The notes beneath the pieces are model-generated. The model was not told where the DNA came from, made no database searches, and saw nothing but the letters and a program-made list of their open reading frames with translations. Positions 18,775-27,254 of a stretch of 64,000 nucleotides of DNA are shown one piece after another (within the stretch, counting starts at the first letter, position 1; each line of letters starts with the position of its first letter). Made by a program: the position numbers and the translations under genes. This stretch comes from Oleiphilus messinensis (GTDB taxonomy: Bacteria > Pseudomonadota > Gammaproteobacteria > Pseudomonadales > Oleiphilaceae), in contig NZ_CP021425.1 of NCBI RefSeq assembly GCF_002162375.1, positions 3,542,766-3,606,765 on the forward strand, written 5' to 3'.

Positions 18775-20025
18775 TCAAAACACGACTTTCACTTTAAGCG
18801 TAATCGCTTTTTCCGGATTTGTGTTTTGGCGCCCGTCCTTGTAATCTGACCAGCTCAAGGCCAGATCAGTCGAAATATAGTCATCCCATTTGTATTGGCT
18901 CAGTAAGGTACCACCATAGGCTTTCGGTGCCTTGCTCCAGTTAACCAACGCACTCATCGTCAAGTCATCATTAAGATAAAGTTTGTTCCAGCCAAACGTT
19001 ACATAATGTTCAGGGGTCAGATCGGCGTCGTCATCGATGTACTCATTAGTCCATACTCCAATGTTAAAATTGTGGTTAGTTGCCGTAGTGTATTCAACGC
19101 CAGCGGCGATATCCAGCGTATCCGCCTCACGAGCCGTGAATGGTATTTTTTGATCGGTCTTGTAACCAATATCCAGTTTAAACAACAATCGCCTTATTGC
19201 GATTGAAGAACTGAGGCCAAGAAAGTGAAAACGAGACAAGCTGCTTTCATAAGATGGCAGAACCAATATTGGCTGGTTACTATACAGGCGCGCATATGAA
19301 AACGTGATATCCCCGCCGGTCCACAACCACTTCAAGCGCCCTCCCCACTCTGACCCGACTTTTTCATCATACGTCTTACTGCGATGACGATAGACATCCG
19401 TCAACGCTTCAGGGGTAAAAAAAATCTGAGTTTGCACTTGGCCAAAAAAACAGGCGCCGACCAACATATCTTGAGCGAGACGCACTTCATTAAAATCGGT
19501 AAGCAAGAGCTCCGTATAATCAAAGGGGGAAACGATATCGACTGCAAAGGTCCCCTCAACTTCTCCCCAGACTAACGTCTGACGCCCCACTTTAAGGTTA
19601 CAATCATTTTGACTGTATTGTACCCAAAGATCATTAGTTTGCAGCTCGCCATAGTCCCCCCGGTTACGTTCAGCTTCTCGGTCTGTACGCCAGTAATACG
19701 TGTACCGGGTATCCAATCGGAAGAACCAACCAGGGTAAAACGCATCTTCGTATTCAAGCCCTGCACGGGTTCTAAGCGCATCTACATTTCCTGGCGCTTG
19801 GCTCATCAGTTGTTCAGCAGACAACTTCAGGGCAGCCGGTTTACGATCCCACCATGAACCGGAATCCACTGTCTGCAGTGTGTCAGAGTCAAATACCAGA
19901 ACATCATCTTCAAGCAACTCGGACGCCAACAGTTGTGCAGAGCATGTTCCCGTGAATAAGCTCGAGATCAAAAAGACCGTCAGATAGTCTGTATTTTTCT
20001 TTGTCGTAGACAGATAGTTCATCAT
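18775..20025 (-). CDS. Outer-membrane beta-barrel protein of an MMPL/LolA-like export cluster (DUF1302-like)
   Basis: 416 aa. A signal peptide (residues about 10-35, VFLISSLFTGTCSAQLLA) is followed by a protein rich in alternating aromatic and polar strands (FRLDTRYTYYWRTDRE, DLWVQYSQNDCNLKVGRQTLVWGE, LKWLWTGGDITFSYARLY) and a last residue F, as in outer-membrane barrels. The KVGRQTLVWGE segment is characteristic of DUF1302-type porins. It is the third gene after the exporter and the LolA-like gene, a set seen repeatedly together, so it may form the outer-membrane part of a lipid or hydrophobic-compound transport route. Substrate unknown. Confidence 0.7.
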   Translation of the reverse strand: MMNYLSTTKKNTDYLTVFLISSLFTGTCSAQLLASELLEDDVLVFDSDTLQTVDSGSWWDRKPAALKLSAEQLMSQAPGNVDALRTRAGLEYEDAFYPGWFFRLDTRYTYYWRTDREAERNRGDYGELQTNDLWVQYSQNDCNLKVGRQTLVWGEVEGTFAVDIVSPFDYTELLLTDFNEVRLAQDMLVGACFFGQVQTQIFFTPEALTDVYRHRSKTYDEKVGSEWGGRLKWLWTGGDITFSYARLYSNQPILVLPSYESSLSRFHFLGLSSSIAIRRLLFKLDIGYKTDQKIPFTAREADTLDIAAGVEYTTATNHNFNIGVWTNEYIDDDADLTPEHYVTFGWNKLYLNDDLTMSALVNWSKAPKAYGGTLLSQYKWDDYISTDLALSWSDYKDGRQNTNPEKAITLKVKVVF

Positions 20026-20094
20026 TACTATTATTCGCGCTCAGTGAACCACGAGTTAACTCAGCAAACCACGATGGATCCCGGTAAACTGCTA

Positions 20095-21033
20095 CTAGAA
20101 ATGTTGCCGTAATTTTCCAAGTGCCTTCTCACGATAAGCAAAATCAATCAGTGTTCGTTGGGTCAGGAAGTCAGGGTCGACTGTTATTCCCATCGCAATC
20201 GATTCAGTCTGCATATTCGATAGCCGCTGACTGCGAAGATTCATCACGGTGACATCCCGGGCAATCCAGATCCCGTTAATCTTCTCGATTTCTTTAAAAA
20301 TAATTCGCTTGTACAATTTTTCCCGCTTGTCATAGGTCTGCATCTTTAAGGCTATGAAGCGTTCACGATCCACCCAGAAAATCAACTTGCTGTAATTGGT
20401 TTTTCGCAGCCGGATTTCGGTCGGACGGGCTTCAATTACCCAAACCGGGCGCCCACCGTAAGGGCCTTCTTGCAGAATTTCGTAGGTATATTCATCGGTT
20501 TTACCAGTTTCCATATCCTCAGTCGTAAACTCCGACCCAAATAGGGAGACAGGCTCCTGATCTTCACCGGTACCGCTGGCCATTCGCTTCACCTTACCCA
20601 GTGCCGATAAATACAACCAGGACTCAGTATCACGATTGGGATCATCATAGGTGTAGGTCAACATACCGATACCTCGCTCACTGGCGGGCTCCAGCAAGAT
20701 CGAGATGGCTTTGCTGTCCTTCATGCTCGCCCCGGATTGATCAGACACCGACTCCATCACTTTGACTCGGGGTTCTTCAACGCAGGCCACGCGCTTGTCT
20801 TTGATGCCAAATGCACAGGTCGACAAGCGAGACAGCGAAAGTGTCGAATCGGCGGCTTGACGCTGCAATGCATCCATTTTATCGACGATCTCGCGGGCTG
20901 ATAAACTGGGACTTTCAGCATTTTTAGTACTTTCAGCATTTTTAGTACTTTCAGCATTTTCAGCACGTAAAGACACAGAAAACACCAACAACACCATCAA
21001 CATACCGGAAGCCCAAAGCGACCTTGTATCCAT
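20095..21033 (-). CDS. LolA-like periplasmic protein (outer membrane lipoprotein-sorting type)
   Basis: 312 aa with signal peptide (SLWASGMLMVLLVFSVSLRA). The body has the LolA-like fold signatures of the exporter-associated family: IGMLTYTYDDPNRDTESWLYL, ALGKVKRMASG, LFGSEFTTEDM, RPVWVIEARPTE and KLIFWVDRERFIALKMQTYD. Such proteins are encoded with MMPL/RND exporters and are believed to carry lipid-like cargo across the periplasm. It follows the exporter gene by 26 bases. Just after the signal peptide the mature N-terminus contains the hexapeptide repeat NAESTK, which comes from an 18-base tandem repeat. Confidence 0.75.
   Translation of the reverse strand: MDTRSLWASGMLMVLLVFSVSLRAENAESTKNAESTKNAESPSLSAREIVDKMDALQRQAADSTLSLSRLSTCAFGIKDKRVACVEEPRVKVMESVSDQSGASMKDSKAISILLEPASERGIGMLTYTYDDPNRDTESWLYLSALGKVKRMASGTGEDQEPVSLFGSEFTTEDMETGKTDEYTYEILQEGPYGGRPVWVIEARPTEIRLRKTNYSKLIFWVDRERFIALKMQTYDKREKLYKRIIFKEIEKINGIWIARDVTVMNLRSQRLSNMQTESIAMGITVDPDFLTQRTLIDFAYREKALGKLRQHF
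20911..20964. repeat. 18-base tandem repeat in the LolA-like gene
   Basis: Three consecutive copies of ACTTTCAGCATTTTTAGT (20911-20928, 20929-20946 and a third copy 20947-20964 with two changes). The unit is a multiple of three and encodes NAESTK-type hexapeptides at the start of the mature protein, so copy-number changes keep the frame. Confidence 0.9.
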
Positions 21034-21059
21034 TATTGTTCTCCCAAACTTGTAATTAT

Positions 21060-23633
21060 TTAAATCGCAACCTGCGCAGCACTGGCCAGATACTTTTTGC
21101 GCCCTAAATCAGGTTTGACCCATTTAATCAGCGCTGGCAATAACAATAGATCTGATGACAACGCCACAAAAATTGCCATGGAACCAAAAATACCGGTTTT
21201 CGCGAGGCCCAGATAATCCGAAAACGCCAGCATCGAAAAACCAACGCCCAATATAAGTGTCGTAAATGTAACCGCCTGCCCCACCTCTTTGATCGTACTT
21301 TCCAACGCTTGGTGTACATCACCCGAAGCAAACCAGGCATCACGGTAGTGGGCAACAAAGTGAATCGTATCATCTACTGCGATACCGATGATCAAAGGGG
21401 CGATAATCAGCGTATCCGTGTCAAGCGGTATACCCAACAATCCCATCAAACCAAAGGTAAAGAAAGCAGGAAGGAGGTTTGGCACCATGGAGATCAGGCC
21501 CGCCTGTACCGACCCCAGAGTCAACATCATCAATACCGTTATAATCAACAAGGCAAAGCTGAAACTTTTGATCTGAGTCCAGCTAATATGATCGATTAAC
21601 TCCATCATCAGCGCCAAAGACCCAGTGACACTGTATTGTGCCTCCGGATAGCGATCAGTAAGCGGATTGAAGAAGCGCTTCACGTCCCCCTTAATTTCAT
21701 CGAAAAACTGGGTATATTCGTATGAACCGGCGTTCCGCAATTGGATACTGATATGGCTTTTGCTGTAGTCATCCGCCACAAGATTACGCCGATCCACGGG
21801 ATTGGCATTGTCAAACAGATAGATTAACTGCGCCGCGAGACGCTCATCCTCTGGAATACGTTCGAAGGTTGGATTACCACCATTCATAATCTTGTTGGTG
21901 TCTTTCACAAAATCAGCAAGCGAGAACGTTTTAACCACATAATGGTCGTACTCTGCCTCAATAAACCGCTGAAAATCATCAACCGCTTGCAATACAACGG
22001 GATCCTTGAGGGCATTGCGCTGGCCAAATTGCAGTAAAACCTCCATATTTTGCCCTCCCATCATCGACTCATCGACAATGGAATAGGTGACTCTGATTTC
22101 ACTGCCTTCTTTGGTTAATTCGGCAAAATTAGAGTCGACTTTCACATTCGCAGCACCGATAACAAACATCAGGAATATTCCAAGGTAAACAATGACGATG
22201 GTTTTAGCGCGTTTAGTCACCCAACCCGGAATGCGGTTCAACAGTGGCTGTAACCAATGGGCATGTTTTCGGACAGGTTGCGCTGTATCCTCGCGAACTT
22301 TTGGATGCCACACGTCCAGTAATACGGGAAAAACGAGGATGGTGAGGATAAATGCCACGCCAACACCAATTGCCGAGGTGACACCAAAAACACCAATTTG
22401 CGGAATATCACTGACCATCAATGCGGACATCCCCGCCATAGTCGTGATGGTTGTCAGAAAGATCGGCAAGCCGGTTTTCCTGAAAGCCATTTGAATGGCC
22501 TCCCGGTGCTCGTGGCGATGTCGGAAAAAAATATAACTACTCAACACATGCACACAATCGGCGATGCCCACGGCCAGAATTAGCATAAATGTCAGGGTGA
22601 CCATATTAGAGAGCGTAACCCCCATCCAACTTGCCGCACCAATTGTCCAGAACGCCGACCCGGCAATAACAACAATAGGCCACACCACAGCACTCAGTGA
22701 TCTAAACAAAAACCAGAGCAAACCGACCACAATAAAGATCATAAAAAGCAGCAGCACACTGGCTTGCTTCATGTTGTTCAGGGCAAATTCCATCATCGGC
22801 GCATTGCCGGTGTAGTAAAAGCGAAACTCACTGAATTCCGGTGAATCCGCAACTGCGCGCAAAGCCGTCATAAAGTCGAGATACTCCGCCATCTGCATAT
22901 CGGCGTATTCAATTTCCTCAACGGAAATTGATTCATCCACCACCAATTCATCACCGAGCAGCATATCATCGGCGGATAGGAAGTCGGTCTCGCCTTCGGT
23001 ATCAAGTCCCGTATCACCCTCATCTCCGGTCAAAGGCAAGGCCAAGGGAACAACACCAAAATCGGTTTTGAGGCGAATGCCACCATAGCGGAAATCTTTT
23101 GAAAAATACGCCAACTCAAAATTGTTTTGGCTTTGTGCGATTTTACGTAAATGCTCGCGCTGCGAATCGGTATCCGGGTAATCACTGGCGATCAATTTTT
23201 TCATAATCAATGTATCGCCATCCGCCTTTTGGTAACGGGCATTGTATAGACTGTCTATACGTTGAATTCGAGTCAATGGGCCAGGATTTTCCTCTGTAAA
23301 CCGAATTCGCGCATCATCCAGCGCAGAGTGAAAAGCCGCCAGAGTCTTGATGGATTTAGCCGAGAACACATCACCATCTTCCGGTGCATAGACGACATAT
23401 ACCCCGTCATCGCTACCAAATTGTTTACGAAATTCATCAAGTGAGTGTTTTGCCGGGTCGTCATCCCGAAACCAGCTTTCCAAGGACATGTCCATCTTGA
23501 AAAAATGCAATGTACCGTAGACAAACAGGCCGGTAAGCAACAAAAAAAACATCACAACAAACCAGCGATATGGTAGAAGCCACAGGGGCGCACGCTCGAA
23601 AAAAGTATTGAAACGGTACAAAAAGGACTGCAT
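21060..23633 (-). CDS. MMPL/RND-family exporter
   Basis: 857 aa. The topology is that of a half-RND of the HAE3/COG1033 type: one N-terminal membrane helix (WFVVMFFLLLTGLFVYGTLHFF), a periplasmic loop of about 240 residues, five to six helices (from LLLFMIFIVVGLLWFLF, including LTFMLILAVGIADCVHVLSSYIF), a second loop and a second helix bundle (SFALLIITVLMML, LIIAPLIIGIAVDDTIHFVAHYRD, LILGVGFSMLAFSDYLG). The GIADCVH and GIAVDDTIHF motifs in the fourth and tenth helices hold the acidic residues of proton relay. It is the first gene of the exporter operon, upstream of the LolA-like and barrel genes. Confidence 0.88.
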   Translation of the reverse strand: MQSFLYRFNTFFERAPLWLLPYRWFVVMFFLLLTGLFVYGTLHFFKMDMSLESWFRDDDPAKHSLDEFRKQFGSDDGVYVVYAPEDGDVFSAKSIKTLAAFHSALDDARIRFTEENPGPLTRIQRIDSLYNARYQKADGDTLIMKKLIASDYPDTDSQREHLRKIAQSQNNFELAYFSKDFRYGGIRLKTDFGVVPLALPLTGDEGDTGLDTEGETDFLSADDMLLGDELVVDESISVEEIEYADMQMAEYLDFMTALRAVADSPEFSEFRFYYTGNAPMMEFALNNMKQASVLLLFMIFIVVGLLWFLFRSLSAVVWPIVVIAGSAFWTIGAASWMGVTLSNMVTLTFMLILAVGIADCVHVLSSYIFFRHRHEHREAIQMAFRKTGLPIFLTTITTMAGMSALMVSDIPQIGVFGVTSAIGVGVAFILTILVFPVLLDVWHPKVREDTAQPVRKHAHWLQPLLNRIPGWVTKRAKTIVIVYLGIFLMFVIGAANVKVDSNFAELTKEGSEIRVTYSIVDESMMGGQNMEVLLQFGQRNALKDPVVLQAVDDFQRFIEAEYDHYVVKTFSLADFVKDTNKIMNGGNPTFERIPEDERLAAQLIYLFDNANPVDRRNLVADDYSKSHISIQLRNAGSYEYTQFFDEIKGDVKRFFNPLTDRYPEAQYSVTGSLALMMELIDHISWTQIKSFSFALLIITVLMMLTLGSVQAGLISMVPNLLPAFFTFGLMGLLGIPLDTDTLIIAPLIIGIAVDDTIHFVAHYRDAWFASGDVHQALESTIKEVGQAVTFTTLILGVGFSMLAFSDYLGLAKTGIFGSMAIFVALSSDLLLLPALIKWVKPDLGRKKYLASAAQVAI

Positions 23634-23947
23634 GGAATGTTCCTTATTTCGGCAAAGTGACTAGGTCCGTCAAAGCGACAGTATTCGATAAAGCGACAAT
23701 TTTCAACAACGTAGCAAGCGTCGTCGCGGTCATTACATCAGAGTATCCTGATCATAACGGGTAAGACCGAATCATTGTATCGGACGAGGTTCTTATTAGT
23801 ACTCATTCTCAGAGAGATTACTATGCGCGACATCAAAGTTTTATAATGGTAGTACGCTTGTCACCAATCGGAAAAGTCATCATGAGGGCTTAGACGGGCG
23901 CATTTTCTTTCTCAACTGTACTGATAAAACAGATAACAGGAGGAATT
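23634..23947. promoter_or_regulatory. Divergent region between exporter operon and 23948 gene
   Basis: 314 bases. AAAGCGACA is directly repeated at 23672-23680 and 23690-23698, close to the exporter start, and could be an operator for the leftward operon. On the plus strand AGGAGG lies just before the ATG at 23948. No convincing -35/-10 pair was found by eye. Confidence 0.35.
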
Positions 23948-24487
23948 ATGAAAAGGTTGTACTTTGCTACCTCAACTCTGAGCTGTGTTAACGATGTAAT
24001 GACCGACCTCCACCAACAGGGATTGAGTGACTGGCGGTTACATACTTTAACCAGCAACGAGGCCGGTTTGTATACCCACCACATTCACAGTGCAAATGTG
24101 CTCTACAAGTCAGACGTGGTTCGGTACCTGGAGCGCGGTGCTATTGTGGGTCTGACTGCGGCGTTATTTACACTGATACCGCTAAATCTTAGCGGCGTAT
24201 TGGAGGTTTCGCTACTTGGAACCGTGGGTATTTGTGCATTCTTTATGCTTATTGGTGGCTGGATTGGCGGCATCGGCGGTATTTCGAAGGAAAACTACAA
24301 GTTAAAACGATTCCACAATCGTATTGAAAAAGGTCAATATCTGATGATGATCGATGTACCTAAACATGACCTGAACTCTATCAAACAAATGATAATCGCG
24401 GGGCACCCTGCCGCGCAGTTTTTGGGTGTAGACTCAACATTGACCAACCCGTTTGTGGAAGAAGACGGGCGATTTCACTTGGCGTGA
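23948..24487 (+). CDS. Hypothetical protein with two membrane segments
   Basis: 179 aa. I do not recognise a named family. An N-terminal soluble segment of about 60 residues precedes two hydrophobic stretches (IVGLTAALFTLIPLNL and VSLLGTVGICAFFMLIGGWIGGIGGI, about residues 63-117) and a C-terminal soluble tail (LMMIDVPKHDLNSIKQMI). The arrangement, with a short ferredoxin-like front and the glycine-zipper GGWIGGIGGI, resembles small general stress membrane proteins that have a DUF1269-like layout. AGGAGG is well placed before the ATG. It is monocistronic, ending at a hairpin shared with the convergent GGDEF gene. Confidence 0.65.
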   Translation: MKRLYFATSTLSCVNDVMTDLHQQGLSDWRLHTLTSNEAGLYTHHIHSANVLYKSDVVRYLERGAIVGLTAALFTLIPLNLSGVLEVSLLGTVGICAFFMLIGGWIGGIGGISKENYKLKRFHNRIEKGQYLMMIDVPKHDLNSIKQMIIAGHPAAQFLGVDSTLTNPFVEEDGRFHLA

Positions 24488-24505
24488 TCGTTATCTTGTT
24501 CTCCC

Positions 24506-24549
24506 CTCCGGATTCTGTTCCTCACGAACAATAAGCGCAGAATCCGGAG
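24506..24549. terminator. Bidirectional hairpin between convergent genes
   Basis: A perfect 12-bp inverted repeat, CTCCGGATTCTG (24506-24517) and CAGAATCCGGAG (24538-24549), with a 20-base loop, lies between the stops of two convergent genes. No long T-tract follows on either strand, so it may be a weak or factor-assisted terminator. Confidence 0.55.
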
Positions 24550-24566
24550 TGCTTTATCGCCACCCC

Positions 24567-25265
24567 CTACTCCTCATCTGCCTGCTGACCACCAAACAGG
24601 CTGAACAAAGTATCTTTTTCCTCTTCACTGACTGCAGCGGCAGATGCATCTTGTTCCTGAGTGCCAAAACACACCTGGTTACGCCCGGATGCTTTCGCTT
24701 CATATAAGAGTTGATCTGCCTTTCGTACCAATTGTTTGGCATCACTGCTATCACCAAAGCGGAACAACTCAATACCAAAACTGGCCGTTAAATTGATCTC
24801 TTGGGCATCCTGAATGAACAAGGGCGAGTTCTCCAGCATTTCCCGAATACGTTCGGCAACCTGAATACTTTGTCTTAAATCGGTGGACGGCAGAATAATC
24901 GCAAACTCTTCTCCGCCGTAACGGCAAGGAATATCCATTTTGCGCACCCCGGCGCGGATCAGTTGAGCGGCCAGCACCAACGCTTTATTACCAACTTCAT
25001 GCCCCCACTGGTCATTAACCTGTTTGAAATGATCCAGATCCATCATCACCAGAGCCGTGGAGTATCCGGTACGACGGGTACGTTCCAGTTCCTGCTCAAG
25101 TGCCTGGATGAAGAACCGAAAATTATTCAACCCGGTTAGCGTATCGGTATGAACCAGTTCAGCGAGTTGTGACACCTGCTGCCGCAACTCGACCAGTTCA
25201 GAAAGGTATTCACATTGGTCATGCTCAACTGGGCACAGTGGTTTGCGGTCTGAACGATCTGTCAT
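24567..25265 (-). CDS. Diguanylate cyclase (GGDEF domain)
   Basis: 232 aa. After a short coiled N-terminus (CEYLSELVELRQQVSQLAELV) there is a full GGDEF domain: DTLTGLNNFRFF, ALVMMDLDHFKQVNDQWGHEVGNKAL and the active site CRYGGEEFAIILP. GGEEF is an active variant, so c-di-GMP synthesis is expected. No sensor domain and no membrane segment are present; an inhibitory I-site RxxD five residues before GGEEF is not obvious. The gene lies 78 bases downstream of the ExoY-like cyclase on the same strand, so the two may be cotranscribed. Confidence 0.9.
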   Translation of the reverse strand: MTDRSDRKPLCPVEHDQCEYLSELVELRQQVSQLAELVHTDTLTGLNNFRFFIQALEQELERTRRTGYSTALVMMDLDHFKQVNDQWGHEVGNKALVLAAQLIRAGVRKMDIPCRYGGEEFAIILPSTDLRQSIQVAERIREMLENSPLFIQDAQEINLTASFGIELFRFGDSSDAKQLVRKADQLLYEAKASGRNQVCFGTQEQDASAAAVSEEEKDTLFSLFGGQQADEE

Positions 25266-25343
25266 GGATATTTTTTCTGTCTCTTATTGGCTATTCCGAT
25301 AGCTTAGATAGCACAGCTTCAATAAGCAACAGAATTTCAGACC

Positions 25344-26240
25344 TCAAAAACTTTGCTGAATCGGTTCTTCCCGGAATACGTGACGGTAAATCGCACGAAT
25401 CGATTCTTCATTTTCATCAACAACAAACACGCCCCCTACGGGAGTGAAGACATAAAGTTTCTCATCACTATGGCCAAATGTATCCTGGGAGCCATGCTGA
25501 ATCATAGGGACACCGATTGCCGCATTCAGAAATGTTTGCACATCATGAAAAATGGGGCTATGAAAACTTTTCATGCCAAACAGTTCTTCATCACTGACAT
25601 GTTTTTCGGCTAAACGTCGTGTTTTCGTCTCCGTAAACACCTGACTCACGTGTGCAACATCAATTAACCCATACAAGTCATAATCACCATGGATATAACT
25701 CAGTTGGGCCGCTTTGAAGTTTCTTGAAGCCTGTTGGGTGAGGGAAAAGTCCCGACGGGGCAAGCTCATATCGGTCAGCATCAGACAACCGAAATATGGG
25801 CTCATCGTATCCGTATCTACAGCATAAAAACCGGCATCATTTCGCCGGGTAAAAACCTTCCGGCGTTTTTCATCGGCACTTCGCCCGGCAGTGAACTTCT
25901 CCCAGCACTGTAACGCTGCGGTACCTTTTTGGCCGGTAAAGGCATGTGGCAGGAGTGTAGGATCGACCACCAACCCGGCGCATTTGATATGCAACCCCGT
26001 ACTGGCGAACGAATGGACAGAAGCCGTTTTCGGCTTACAGTCTATGGGCTTGGGCCGAAAGCCCGGGCGGGAAACAAACGGCAATGAAAATTCATTCGTT
26101 GCCCGCACTAAAATAATATGGTCAAAATATCGCGCGGCTTCTTTAAATGCGGCAACATCTTCCAGCCTGATTTCTCGTTCTGAACCCCAGTTAAACGGTT
26201 TTAATCGAGCGGAATGATCGCCCGCATGAATGTTCGCCAT
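25344..26240 (-). CDS. Putative nucleotidyl cyclase related to ExoY / edema factor / CyaA catalytic domains
   Basis: 298 aa, cytosolic-looking. Several separated motifs line up with the class II (toxin) cyclases: ILVRATNEF with R46; GFRPKPIDCKPK with K64 and K71 seven apart, as K346/K353 in edema factor and K81/K88 in ExoY, and K69 where ExoY also has lysine in place of the histidine; HGDYDLYGL with the metal-binding D186 and D188; and PMIQHGSQD with H249, matching the VVQHGTEQ switch of CyaA/EF, followed by DEKLYVFTP. The asparagine that follows this histidine in EF is not evident. A family member would make cAMP or cGMP-type nucleotides. No signal peptide, calmodulin tail or type III apparatus is seen. 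SD GGAGA precedes the ATG. Family call is by motif reading only. Confidence 0.62.
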   Translation of the reverse strand: MANIHAGDHSARLKPFNWGSEREIRLEDVAAFKEAARYFDHIILVRATNEFSLPFVSRPGFRPKPIDCKPKTASVHSFASTGLHIKCAGLVVDPTLLPHAFTGQKGTAALQCWEKFTAGRSADEKRRKVFTRRNDAGFYAVDTDTMSPYFGCLMLTDMSLPRRDFSLTQQASRNFKAAQLSYIHGDYDLYGLIDVAHVSQVFTETKTRRLAEKHVSDEELFGMKSFHSPIFHDVQTFLNAAIGVPMIQHGSQDTFGHSDEKLYVFTPVGGVFVVDENEESIRAIYRHVFREEPIQQSF

Positions 26241-26496
26241 TTTTTCATCTCCAACGTATCAATATCTGTAACATCGAGATTCAATCACGCTTGACCTCAG
26301 CAAATGTGCTAAACCACCACACAGGTCACATAAACAGCCCCGAATGCCTTTCCTGCTTATTGGTCTGGTTATTGCTTTATTCCTGTCAAACGGTGTAATC
26401 GGACAGCAAAATCGGAAAAGCGTCAAATTTTTGCCGCTTTCCAGAAATACTGCAACCGTTCAAGATTACTTCACCCCTTATGGGAAGGAGCAAAAG

Positions 26497-27210
26497 ATGT
26501 CTACCCTGGATTCCCTGCTCAGTTTCAGAGGCTTCTCTCAGTTCGTTATGCAAAAACGAGCTCAGGAGGCTGAGACACAGACGAACAAAGTCAATCAGGC
26601 AGGTGAAACGAACAAGGCGGAACAGAGCAGCACCACTGCCGAACTCAACACAAGCACAACACGACAAAATCTGCGCCAGCTTCCCCTACGGGAAATCAAA
26701 GCACAAATTGGTCAGGATGCCACTTTTGTGAGGGAGACGGTCAAAAACAAACTGAGTGAATACAAGATACCGGGTCATGTAAAAATCGACATCGTCAAAA
26801 ATCCACAGGGTGAAATCGCGGTAAACGGCTATATCCAGCGAGATACCGCACAACAGATTGCTGCAGATCTCAATCGTAATGAAGCATTCAAAGCCGCCTA
26901 CAACCGAGTCAACGCCTATGAGCCGACAATGAACTACGTGGACACTGTCGTCAAACTCACAGACACCTATGGTGTGGGTAACAATCTATTTCATTCGATC
27001 CTGAGTAAGGATCAACAACACAATCAGCTCAGCGATATTGCTTTTCGATATGAGAAGATGGGTGAAAATGTCAGCTACCAGGAACAAACCCGGCCCGCAC
27101 ATAACCCCGAACCCGCCCCGGACGAATCGGCTCAGGCAAACGGCAGACCTGCCAACCCGTTTTCCCCTACAGCTTTAGACACGCCCAGCTTGCTTTCCGT
27201 GACGGCGTAG
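26497..27210 (+). CDS. Hypothetical soluble protein
   Basis: 237 aa from the ATG at 26497, chosen because GGAAGGAG lies just upstream; an upstream in-frame ATG at 26344 would add a hydrophobic 51-residue leader but has no ribosome binding site. The N-terminal third is Gln/Thr/Glu-rich and probably disordered (residues about 15-60), the middle (REIKAQIGQDATFVRETV through NYVDTVVKLTDTYG) is predicted helical/strand mixed, and the C-terminus is Pro/Ala-rich. No family recognised. It is divergent from the ExoY-like cyclase across 256 bases and converges with yciO. Confidence 0.6.
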   Translation: MSTLDSLLSFRGFSQFVMQKRAQEAETQTNKVNQAGETNKAEQSSTTAELNTSTTRQNLRQLPLREIKAQIGQDATFVRETVKNKLSEYKIPGHVKIDIVKNPQGEIAVNGYIQRDTAQQIAADLNRNEAFKAAYNRVNAYEPTMNYVDTVVKLTDTYGVGNNLFHSILSKDQQHNQLSDIAFRYEKMGENVSYQEQTRPAHNPEPAPDESAQANGRPANPFSPTALDTPSLLSVTA

Positions 27211-27254
27211 CTGATAACAGCTTAATTAAGAAAACAGTTTAAACACGAAACAGG

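Noticed and set aside
18660-18775. Integration site of a genomic island at the tRNA
   Set aside because: No integrase and no repeat of the tRNA 3' end was found in the window.
26344-26496. Upstream start giving a hydrophobic leader to the 26497 protein
   Set aside because: No ribosome site at 26344, whereas GGAAGGAG is well placed before the ATG at 26497.
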